A stretch of DNA of 8,054 nt from contig DHJA01000050.1 in NCBI GenBank assembly GCA_002404095.1, forward strand, positions 25,942-33,995, read 5' to 3'. Of the stretch, positions 1 through 5,519 are shown piece by piece. Both the position numbers and the translations under genes were made by a program. Within the stretch, counting starts at the first letter, position 1; the number at the start of each line of letters is the position of its first letter. The notes under the pieces were generated by a model. That model was not told the origin of the DNA. It did no database searches and worked only from the letters and a program-made list of their open reading frames with translations. Source of the DNA: Planctomycetaceae bacterium UBA4732 (GTDB lineage: Bacteria; Planctomycetota; Planctomycetia; Gemmatales; Gemmataceae).

Positions 1-17
1 CCCACGCAGAGCGTGGG
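1..17. repeat. Short palindromic repeat, 7-bp stem with AGA loop
   Basis: CCCACGC and GCGTGGG form a perfect 7-bp stem around the loop AGA, followed directly by GAACGAGG. I recall this hairpin plus 'GGAACGAG' tail as a dispersed repeat in many bacterial genomes, including planctomycetes; that is memory, not a search result. The element may begin before the window. There is no T-run, so it is not a convincing intrinsic terminator for an upstream gene. Confidence 0.6.
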
Positions 18-58
18 AACGAGGCCGCGATTTTGCGCTTGGCGAATTGAGGCAAAAC

Positions 59-658
59 ATGGCGTTTCGCGATTTCACCTTCCCCGAAGTACAACAAGCC
101 TTGGGCGTCACTGTGTCGGAGGCCGACTTGTTCGGCGGCGTCCATCGCGCCGCCGTTCGGGAGGAATTCGCGGCCGTGATTCGGGATGGGACGGATCTGG
201 CCCTGGCCGTCAACACCGAGAAGGCCCGATCCGAGTTTATTATCGCTCCCTTACTTCTGGAACTACGCCGCTCGTTAAAAGGGGGTTTTGGACTTTTCTC
301 GGGCGTCGAGTTCAACGTCGATGCGTCGCGCGGCCTGAACGGCTTCTGTGACTTCATCCTCACCAAGTCGCCGCGGCAGATCATTCTCAGCGCCCCGCTC
401 GTCGCCATCGTGGAGGCCAAGAACGACAACCTCCGGACGGGGTTCGGCCAGTGCATCGCGGCTATGGTGGCGGCGCGGGAGTACAACTTGAAATCCGACG
501 CGGCCATCGCCGTCGTCTATGGGGCGGTGACGACGGGCAGCGCCTGGAAGTTCTTGCAGCTGCGGCAAAACGATGTGATTGTTGATATTCACGAATACTA
601 TATCGTCGATGTCGCCAAGATTATGGGCGTGCTGGCGAGCATGGTCCAGGGCGCCTGA
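59..658 (+). CDS. Conserved hypothetical protein with PD-(D/E)XK nuclease-like signature
   Basis: This encodes a 199-aa soluble protein with no signal peptide or membrane segment. The ATG at 59 is preferred over the in-frame TTG at 47 because GAGG at 49-52 lies 6 nt upstream of the ATG. In order, one sees a Glu in a conserved-looking 'EKARSEF' block (E59), an acidic core ending in 'GFCDFIL' (D98), 'VAIVEAKND' (E119, K121), and Q131 in 'GFGQCIAAM' on the next helix. The E...D...ExK...Q order matches the PD-(D/E)XK fold, including the trailing Gln seen in some restriction-enzyme nucleases. I also recall similar uncharacterised proteins in cyanobacteria and planctomycetes with the same 'GLNG-CDFIL' and 'IVEAKN' blocks. 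No methyltransferase or toxin/antitoxin partner is visible. It may be a nuclease-fold protein of unknown role. The coding call is firm; the fold is likely; catalytic activity is unproven. Confidence 0.85.
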   Translation: MAFRDFTFPEVQQALGVTVSEADLFGGVHRAAVREEFAAVIRDGTDLALAVNTEKARSEFIIAPLLLELRRSLKGGFGLFSGVEFNVDASRGLNGFCDFILTKSPRQIILSAPLVAIVEAKNDNLRTGFGQCIAAMVAAREYNLKSDAAIAVVYGAVTTGSAWKFLQLRQNDVIVDIHEYYIVDVAKIMGVLASMVQGA

Positions 659-669
659 GAGAACAGAAA

Positions 670-750
670 GGCGAGCCGGGCCGCGTAAGCGCCCGGAGAT
701 GGCTTCAGCGATTGCATCCATCTCCGGGCGCTTAGGCGACCCGGCTCGCC
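670..750. repeat. 33-bp imperfect inverted repeat between convergent genes
   Basis: Arms 670-702 and 718-750 are complementary at 31 of 33 positions around a 15-nt loop (703-717). The outer part is GGCGAGCCGGG and the inner part is TAAGCGCCCGGAGATGG. It starts 12 nt after the stop of the nuclease-like gene and ends 28 nt before the stop codon of the convergent YTV-type gene. It could therefore stop transcription from both sides. There is no T-run, so it is unlike a standard intrinsic terminator. I recall 'GCGAGCCGGxCCGCGTAAGC'-like palindromes as abundant in Pirellulales genomes, which would make it a dispersed REP-like element. Confidence 0.85.
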
Positions 751-778
751 AGGGCGTTGAAACCGCTTCTAACCGCGG

Positions 779-1969
779 TTAGCGGCAACCGCGGTGGTGA
801 TGGTGACGGCCGCCGCTCTGGCCGCAGCTGAGGCAGTCCGAACCACAGGAAGCAACTTCGCCGCAGCCCGAGCCATAGCCCGCGCCGATGCTACTGCCGC
901 CAAAGTCCCCGCCGCCCGTGTTAATCGGGGCCACGCAGGTCGTGACCGGGACGCGCTCCGTCACTTCCTCGGCCACGCACTTGTACGTCGTGTAGTGGAC
1001 CTTGTGCGTGCGCTGCTCGGTCTTGTAATCGCAAACCTGGACCTTGTAGTTTTCGGTCCGGGCTTCCGTCGAGCAGACGTTGACCGTGTAATTCTCGTTC
1101 ACGGTCGTCGGGACGCACACTTGCACGGAGACCTTCCGCGTCGTCGGGACGCAGACCGTCTGCTGCACTTTCTGAGTCCGCTGTTCCGTGTGCGTCGTGG
1201 TCACGGGAACCTGATAGGTTTGCGGCCGCGATTCGTAGTGGCAAACGTTGACGGTTACTTCGCGCGTCTGCGTCTCGGGCACGCAGCGCATGACGGTGCA
1301 GCTGACGTTGTTCACTTCCTGAACCGTCTGGCAGCCGCAGACGCAGCCGCAGTCGTCGTAGGTCGGAACCTTATGGCAGGAAACCACTTGGTGCGTCACG
1401 ACTTCAGGGACGTTATGGTAGACGGTGAACGTCTGGTGGCGGGTCTCCGGGTGCATGACCGCGACTTGCACGGTCGATTGCCGCGTTTCCAAGTGCGTCT
1501 CGGGGACGCAGATAGAATAGTGCTGCTCGACTTCATGAGTTTGAGGGACCAGGACGGTCTGTTCCCGTTCCACCGTGCGGTAGTCGAGCTTGCACACCTG
1601 GCGCTGACGGGTCTCTTGGTGGTTGACGGGCACGTAGAAAGTGCGCGTGCGCGTCTCTTCGCGCGGCACCGGCACCTGCACGGTTTCGGTGACGTCCCTT
1701 TCGACCGTCTCGGGCACTTGCCGGTAGACGGTTCGCTTCACTTCGCGGTACTCCGTCTGGTACTGCGGGGCCGCACAGCCGCAGCCGTTGTCGCCGTAGC
1801 CGACCGCGCCGGAAGATCCACAGCCGATGTCGGCGTAGCCGGACGATCCACAGCTGCTGGATTCGCAAGACGACCCGCCACCGCCGCGATGGTGACCAAA
1901 CGCCCAGGCCGTACTCGTGCCCAGGACGCACATCGCCGCCACAGCCAGGAAAGACACTGCCTTCTTCAT
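779..1969 (-). CDS. Secreted cysteine-rich YTV-repeat-type protein
   Basis: The 396-aa product begins with a Sec signal peptide (basic 'MKK', hydrophobic 'AVSFLAVAAMCVLG', likely cleavage after 'AWA' near residue 23). A Gly/Ser/Cys linker (24-67) follows, then about 280 residues of degenerate repeats of roughly 15-22 residues (about 70-345). Each has an 'ETR' or 'EQR' turn followed by a V/T-rich strand such as 'TFYVPV', 'TYQVPV' or 'NYTVNVC'. The end is a Gly/Ser/Cys tail with four consecutive His. About 26 Cys occur in the mature chain, many at the same place in the repeats, plus a 'DDCGCVCGC' cluster near 206-213. This fits the planctomycete YTV-repeat family, which I associate with the proteinaceous cell envelope. 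Cross-linking by disulfides is inferred. The longer open frame to 2101 is rejected because the signal peptide and a strong SD both mark 1969. Confidence 0.9.
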   Translation of the reverse strand: MKKAVSFLAVAAMCVLGTSTAWAFGHHRGGGGSSCESSSCGSSGYADIGCGSSGAVGYGDNGCGCAAPQYQTEYREVKRTVYRQVPETVERDVTETVQVPVPREETRTRTFYVPVNHQETRQRQVCKLDYRTVEREQTVLVPQTHEVEQHYSICVPETHLETRQSTVQVAVMHPETRHQTFTVYHNVPEVVTHQVVSCHKVPTYDDCGCVCGCQTVQEVNNVSCTVMRCVPETQTREVTVNVCHYESRPQTYQVPVTTTHTEQRTQKVQQTVCVPTTRKVSVQVCVPTTVNENYTVNVCSTEARTENYKVQVCDYKTEQRTHKVHYTTYKCVAEEVTERVPVTTCVAPINTGGGDFGGSSIGAGYGSGCGEVASCGSDCLSCGQSGGRHHHHRGCR

Positions 1970-1975
1970 TCGATT

Positions 1976-1981
1976 CTCCTT
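1976..1981 (-). promoter_or_regulatory. Ribosome binding site of the YTV-type gene
   Basis: On the minus strand this reads AAGGAG, 6 nt upstream of the ATG at 1969. It decides the start: 44 additional in-frame codons upstream are open but lack a signal peptide and are not needed. Confidence 0.85.
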
Positions 1982-2010
1982 AACAGGACCAACAACTCGA
2001 CAGCAGGACG

Positions 2011-2027
2011 CAATCCGGTGGATTGCT
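2011..2027 (-). repeat. Small hairpin in the probable leader of the YTV-type gene
   Basis: GCAATCC and GGATTGC form a perfect 7-bp stem around a 3-nt loop, 42 nt upstream of the start codon. If the message starts upstream of it, this stem lies in the 5' leader and could affect stability or translation. It may be incidental. Confidence 0.4.
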
Positions 2028-2232
2028 TCGATTAGGTGAGATACGCAGTTTGGGCAATTTTCGTACCGTTTTCCCCATCGCCACCAAAGTGGATAGGGCA
2101 ATGCTGATTGTGCGATTGAGATGGATTCCTTTTCCGACTACTCCTACAGCGTGAAAAGCGGGTTATGCCTTCCATGCTGATAACTAGGATAAGCTGGGAT
2201 GAATGGGAAGTGTAGAGCAAAAAGGAAGAAAT

Positions 2233-2252
2233 CAGCGGATTTTTTTCCGCTG
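2233..2252. repeat. 7-bp stem hairpin with T6/A6 loop
   Basis: CAGCGGA and TCCGCTG pair perfectly around six T (plus strand) or six A (minus strand). It lies 101 nt past the stop of the TPR gene, beyond the large palindrome. The homopolymer is in the loop rather than after the stem, so a terminator call is weak. Confidence 0.45.
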
Positions 2253-2265
2253 GGTCATTGCCCCC

Positions 2266-2330
2266 CTACAAGCCCTGAGCGCAAGCGAGGGGTTTTTGCC
2301 TTACCCCTCGCTTGCGCTCAGGGCCTGTAG
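2266..2330. repeat. 27-bp inverted repeat downstream of the TPR gene
   Basis: Arms 2266-2292 and 2304-2330 match at 26 of 27 positions around an 11-nt loop (TTTTTGCCTTA). The core is CCCTGAGCGCAAGCGAGGGG. It begins 22 nt past the stop codon of the TPR gene and probably protects or ends its message. I recall CCTGAGCGCAAGCGAGG palindromes as a common dispersed repeat in planctomycete genomes. The sequence is unrelated to the palindrome at 670-750. Confidence 0.85.
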
Positions 2331-2352
2331 AAGCGCGACGCTAGGGATCGCT

Positions 2353-3117
2353 TCACCCGGCCGAATCGACTTGTTTGAAGAGTCGCCGGGCCTCGGCGGC
2401 CCAACGGCCGTTGCGACGGCGGACGTGGCCAGGCGCGTAGTCATGGTCGCGCAGCGCCCTTTCCAGGAGCATCCGCGCTTCAATCGTCTGGCCCTGATCG
2501 AGGAGACGGCCGGCTAGAAGACACTGATTTTGCAACGTCGGCGACAGGCGAGCCAGCTCGCGGCAACTTTGCAGCGCGCCGGCGCCGTCGCCGGTTTCGC
2601 CTTGGGCGTCGATCAGTAGGCGCCAACCGGTGTAGTTGCCCCAACGATTGTCGCGGCGGAGCAATTTCTCCAAAACCGCAATCGCCTCCGCCGGGCGGCC
2701 CAGTTCGTGGTAACAAGCGGCCAAGCTATACAAGGCCATGCCGTGGTCCGGCTCCGACTTGAGGACGGCTTCGAGGTGCGGCACAGCCTCGCCGTAGTTG
2801 CGGACCTCGATCAGCCGTTGAGCGAGGTTGAGGTGACTGGTGAGTGTGGGCGTCTGCTCGGCGAGGTAACGGAGGTGGTCGAGGGGCGGCCCACGGCGAA
2901 CGAAGCCGCCAGCGTTGAAGTTGCGGAAGTCGCCGCTGGGGAGCTTGACGGCGAAGAAGTAGACCCAGGCGCCGACGCCGGGAAGAAACAGGACGATCCA
3001 AAACCAGAACCATTCGGCGCCGCGACGGTAGGCATCCACGAGCATCCAGATCATGAAGGCGGTCTGTAGCAGCCAAAGGATAGGATATCCGGCGAAAATA
3101 TCAAAGATGATGTCCAT
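2353..3117 (-). CDS. Membrane-anchored tetratricopeptide-repeat protein
   Basis: A 254-aa protein. Residues 9-28 and 35-57 form two hydrophobic segments, rich in Trp/Phe, separated by 'DAYRRGAE'. This hairpin resembles the short N-terminal membrane domain found in front of some cardiolipin synthases and other planctomycete TPR proteins. From about residue 92 helical TPR units follow: 'LNLAQRLIEVRNYGEAVPHLEAVL' region (94-120), 'ALYSLAACYHELGRPAEAIAVLEKLL' region (128-153), then two more degenerate units (165-190 and 197-223). The TPR part should act as a protein-interaction scaffold on one face of the membrane; no catalytic motif is seen. The start at 3117 has only a weak SD (GGAG about 12 nt upstream). 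A candidate -35 (TTGACC) lies on the minus strand at 3172-3167, with no good -10. It is divergent from the permease gene, so they may share regulation. Confidence 0.85.
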   Translation of the reverse strand: MDIIFDIFAGYPILWLLQTAFMIWMLVDAYRRGAEWFWFWIVLFLPGVGAWVYFFAVKLPSGDFRNFNAGGFVRRGPPLDHLRYLAEQTPTLTSHLNLAQRLIEVRNYGEAVPHLEAVLKSEPDHGMALYSLAACYHELGRPAEAIAVLEKLLRRDNRWGNYTGWRLLIDAQGETGDGAGALQSCRELARLSPTLQNQCLLAGRLLDQGQTIEARMLLERALRDHDYAPGHVRRRNGRWAAEARRLFKQVDSAG

Positions 3118-3440
3118 GCCCGCGCGCCGCTCCGAGGCAATCAGGACGGTAACGCTCTCCCGTTAGGGTCAACGTATCGGAGCCGGGCCGAACCGCAAGG
3201 GGCAAAAATCGCCGGGGCGGAGCCTTGCCCCCGGACTCACGAGTACGTTCGCCCGGGGCTTTATCTCAGTCGCCCTAGGGGCTTCAAGACAGATACTATC
3301 AACGGCTTGAGTCCGGAGGGCGTTCCAGATAAAGCCCCGGGCGAACGTACTCGTGAGTCCGGGGTCCGCGGCTCAAGCACACTTTCCCGTCCCGAACCGT
3401 ATTGTTATCAACGCCCGCTACGGAATACGGACTACGGATT
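3118..3440. other. Divergent intergenic region carrying a large palindrome
   Basis: This 323-bp gap lies between the divergent TPR and permease genes and must hold the promoters of both. Its main content is the palindrome at 3229-3364. The 3181-3228 stretch is GC-rich with a small GCAAGG/CCTTGC pairing (3195-3200 with 3223-3228). The 3365-3440 stretch has an AT-richer patch (TATTGTTATCA, 3399-3409) that could contain the permease -10 box. No RNA gene or ORF with recognisable content is seen. Confidence 0.55.
3229..3364. repeat. 136-bp palindromic element with perfect 38-bp arms
   Basis: Arms 3229-3266 and 3327-3364 are exact reverse complements over 38 bp (outer end CCCCGGACTCACGAGTACG, inner end GGGGCTTTATCT). 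The 60-nt spacer can pair further: CGCCCT (3271-3276) with AGGGCG (3317-3322). Outside the arms GAGCC (3220-3224) can pair with GGCTC (3370-3374). There are no open frames with transposase features, so this is a non-autonomous palindrome (REP- or MITE-like) or a structured regulatory element. Perfect identity of the arms suggests recent origin or active maintenance. Confidence 0.9.
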
Positions 3441-5342
3441 ATGCTGCTTGGTCCCATCTTCAACCGCGAATTTCTCACGGTGCCGCGCCGCGCCCGTCAT
3501 TATGTGCAGCGCACCGCCTACCTGGGTACGCTATGGATCGTCGGCCTGACGGCGTATCAGACGATGGTGGGCTGGACGCACTCAGCGACCTTGGGCGAGA
3601 CGGCGCGTTTCGGGGCGGTGCTGTTCCAGCTGCTGACGTTGCTGATGCTGGCGTTGTTTTTGTTTTTCTCGGCCCTGTCGGCGGCGAGCGCCGTGGCGCG
3701 CGAGAAGGACCGGCGCACTTTCGTTTTGTTGCTGATGACCGACCTGCGCGACTCGGAAATCGTTCTCGGCAAAATCCTCGGCAGTCTGTTGCCGATCTGG
3801 CTGCTGCTGGCCACGACCGTGCCGCTATTGATGCTCCTTTTACTGCTGGGCGGCGTCAGTCTTCAACAGATAATTCAAGCGGTCCTGGTGACGGCCGCGA
3901 CTTCGCTGGCGGCCGCGTCGCTTGGCGGTTTGGTGGCTTTGTGGCGCGACCGGACGTTTCAATCGCTGGCTTTGACGGTGTTGCTGGTGGTGTTCTACCT
4001 TTGCCTGGCGCGCGGCTTGGCGTTGTTGCTGGGCCTGATTCCGGCTCTGGCCGGGCAATCATTGCTGGCGTGGTTGGACCCGTTCGAGGCGCTGCGCGCC
4101 GTCCACGATCCGTTGGCGTCCGGCTTCACGCCGGCTTACGTTTTCGTCGGCGTCATGGTCTTGCTCAGCACGTTGCTCAATGCTTGGGGCGTACTCAAAC
4201 TGCGCGTGTGGAACCCCAGCGGCGAGCCGGTCATGCAGCGCGAGCGGCCTGACGAAGAGGCCGAAGCGAAGGAGCGCGCGGACTTCGCGGCTCTGGCGTC
4301 ATTGGGTCGTCGGCCGGCGCGTCAATTCTTCCCGGCCGCTCCGGAGAACCGCAGTAGGGGCGGGGTTTCCCCGCCCCAACGAAAGACGGCTCACGCGGCG
4401 CCCGGCGTCGCGCGCACGGTCGGCGCCAACCCGATCCTCTGGCGCGAGATCTCCACGCGGGCCTACGGTCGTCGGCCTCTGTTGGTGAAGACCGCCTACT
4501 ACATCGTCCTGATGCTCATTTGTTATTTCGCCTTGGCGCCTTTGTGGACCGGCGCGCGATTTCCGTTCGCCGCGGCCTACGGCTTGGGTCCGATCGCCGT
4601 GCTGAGCCTATTGTTGGCGGCGGCGCAGGCGGCGACGGCGATCACCTCGGAACGCGACGTGGGAGCGTTGGACCTATTGCTCGTGACGGACCTGACGCCG
4701 AAGGAGTTCATATTCGGCAAACTCGGCGGCATCCTATGGAACACGAAGGAATACCTCATCCCACCGCTCGTCCTCGCAATTGTCTACGCATATTGGGGCT
4801 TATTGGCGGCGCCGCCGCCTGGACACAAGACCTTGGCCTTTTCGATGAACGCGACGGCGTTGGTCTGCGTGGGCGGCGGCTTCCTCTTACTGATGGCGTT
4901 CGTCATGGTCCTGGGGCTGCACGTCGCCTTGCGGAATACCAACAGCGGGGCGGCCGTGGTGCAAACGCTGGGCACGGTATTTTTCCTATCCTTGGGCACG
5001 TTATTCTGTCTAGCGTTGATCGTGTTGAGCGGTCGATTTGAGTACCAATGGTTGAGTTTCATCTTCTTCCTTGGGGCGGCAATTGGCGGACTATGGTGGG
5101 TGCTGAACGGCACACGGCCGTCATCGGCGTTGACGTGGGCGAGCTGGTTTTGCCCGCTGAGCGTCCTGTACGCGGTAATGAATATCGTGGTGGCCCGGCC
5201 AGGTTCGCAGGAGTCGGCGGACCCGCTGCCCTCGTTCCTGGTAATCGTGGTCGCCTTCGGTTTCGCAATCACGGCGATGCTGGTGCCGCTGCTGAGCGAG
5301 TTCGACGTGGCGCTGGGCCGAACGACAGGGGGCGCGGACTGA
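3441..5342 (+). CDS. Tandem-duplicated ABC-2-type transporter permease
   Basis: A 633-aa polytopic membrane protein. The ATG at 3441 is preferred over the TTG at 3402 because the ABC-2 motif begins at once ('GPIFNREF', 4-11). Hydrophobic segments cluster at about 25-45, 58-82, 113-138, 145-165, 174-203 and 232-252. A hydrophilic linker (258-328) follows, then a second module with segments at about 350-368, 380-400, 437-456, 472-495, 508-530, 536-556, 566-584 and 597-618. The halves share anchor motifs: 'GPIFNREF' versus 'NPILWREI' (330-337), and 'EKDRRTFVLLLMTDL' (88-102) versus 'ERDVGALDLLLVTDL' (404-418), each followed by a GK-containing helix. The protein should form the membrane part of an ABC exporter of unknown substrate. 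No ATPase gene lies in the window; one may be encoded elsewhere. Linker codons about 306-313 come from a palindrome. Confidence 0.88.
   Translation: MLLGPIFNREFLTVPRRARHYVQRTAYLGTLWIVGLTAYQTMVGWTHSATLGETARFGAVLFQLLTLLMLALFLFFSALSAASAVAREKDRRTFVLLLMTDLRDSEIVLGKILGSLLPIWLLLATTVPLLMLLLLLGGVSLQQIIQAVLVTAATSLAAASLGGLVALWRDRTFQSLALTVLLVVFYLCLARGLALLLGLIPALAGQSLLAWLDPFEALRAVHDPLASGFTPAYVFVGVMVLLSTLLNAWGVLKLRVWNPSGEPVMQRERPDEEAEAKERADFAALASLGRRPARQFFPAAPENRSRGGVSPPQRKTAHAAPGVARTVGANPILWREISTRAYGRRPLLVKTAYYIVLMLICYFALAPLWTGARFPFAAAYGLGPIAVLSLLLAAAQAATAITSERDVGALDLLLVTDLTPKEFIFGKLGGILWNTKEYLIPPLVLAIVYAYWGLLAAPPPGHKTLAFSMNATALVCVGGGFLLLMAFVMVLGLHVALRNTNSGAAVVQTLGTVFFLSLGTLFCLALIVLSGRFEYQWLSFIFFLGAAIGGLWWVLNGTRPSSALTWASWFCPLSVLYAVMNIVVARPGSQESADPLPSFLVIVVAFGFAITAMLVPLLSEFDVALGRTTGGAD
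4357..4377. repeat. GC-rich palindrome inside the permease linker
   Basis: GGGGCGGGG and CCCCGCCCC form a perfect 9-bp stem around TTT. It is flanked by GTA before and AAC after, a form I recall as a widely dispersed bacterial repeat. It reads in frame within the permease and encodes about 'RGGVSPPQ' (residues 306-313), in the hydrophilic linker between the two membrane modules. Confidence 0.8.
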
Positions 5343-5395
5343 GCCTATTGTTTAGCCGCGACCCAAAGGGGAGCGCGTGAGAGCGAAACAAATGC

Positions 5396-5412
5396 CCTTG
5401 CCAGAGGCAAGG
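5396..5412. repeat. 7-bp stem hairpin with AGA loop upstream of the tRNA
   Basis: CCTTGCC and GGCAAGG pair perfectly around AGA, 54 nt past the permease stop and 34 nt before the tRNA. Stem length and loop match the hairpin at 1-17, though the stem sequence differs. It could end the permease message, but no T-run follows. Confidence 0.5.
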
Positions 5413-5426
5413 CGTTCTGCCATAAA
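5398..5426 (+). promoter_or_regulatory. Candidate sigma-70-like promoter for tRNA-Lys
   Basis: TTGCCA (5398-5403, five of six to consensus), a 17-nt spacer, then CATAAA (5421-5426, four of six). Transcription would start near 5433, giving a leader of about 14 nt before the mature tRNA. TATAGT at 5438-5443 is a better -10 box but would start transcription inside the tRNA. The -35 overlaps the AGA hairpin, so the match could be chance. Confidence 0.35.
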
Positions 5427-5446
5427 AACAAAACGGTTATAGTGCG

Positions 5447-5519
5447 GCCCCTTTAGCTCAATCGGTAGAGCAACTGACTCTTAATCAGTAGGTTGTCGGT
5501 TCGATTCCGACAGGGGGCA
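5447..5519 (+). tRNA. tRNA-Lys (anticodon CTT)
   Basis: A full 73-nt cloverleaf can be drawn. Acceptor GCCCCTT (5447-5453) pairs with AGGGGGC (5512-5518), with one T-G pair. The D stem is GCTC/GAGC. Anticodon stem ACTGA/TCAGT encloses loop CTCTTAA with anticodon CTT at 5480-5482. The T stem GTCGG/CCGAC encloses TTCGATT. The discriminator is A (5519). CCA is not encoded (CTC follows). It decodes AAG. The recombinase gene on the other strand overlaps nearly all of it, marking it as the probable integration site of the element to its right. Confidence 0.97.

Larger units (their letters stand above)
1982..2352. other. Non-coding stretch upstream of the YTV-type gene and downstream of the TPR gene
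   Basis: No convincing gene lies here. A 62-codon open frame at 2032-2220 (-) has no recognisable domain. The right half holds two palindromes (2233-2252 and 2266-2330). The left half must hold the YTV-type gene's promoter and leader. On the minus strand a weak candidate, TTGCCC - 17 nt - TAATCG, runs from 2059 down to 2031; its -10 box is poor. The stretch around 2040-2250 is visibly more AT-rich than the genes on either side, as expected for a promoter region. Confidence 0.5.

Noticed and set aside
275..721. 148-codon minus-strand open frame over the nuclease-like gene
   Set aside because: Shadow frame: it starts inside the palindrome at 670-750 and its product is low-complexity, while the plus strand has an SD and conserved motifs.
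794..2035. 413-codon open frame antisense to the YTV-type gene
   Set aside because: It is opposite a gene with a clear signal peptide, SD and repeat structure. Its own product is Arg/Ala/Val/His-rich with no domain, as expected from the complement of a repetitive GC-rich gene.
1970..2101. N-terminal extension of the YTV-type protein by 44 codons
   Set aside because: It would bury the signal peptide 44 residues inside the protein; AAGGAG lies 6 nt before the ATG at 1969.
2032..2220. 62-codon minus-strand open frame upstream of the YTV-type gene
   Set aside because: No recognisable motif, no clear SD, and it lies in the AT-richer promoter-like region. A real small gene cannot be excluded but is not supported.
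3353..4252. Plus-strand 299-codon frame overlapping the start of the permease
   Set aside because: Different frame from the permease. It is Gly/Arg/Ala-rich with no membrane segments, a typical GC-rich shadow.
5438..5443. TATAGT as the -10 box of the tRNA promoter
   Set aside because: Good match, but it lies 4 nt before the mature tRNA, so transcription would start inside the tRNA.
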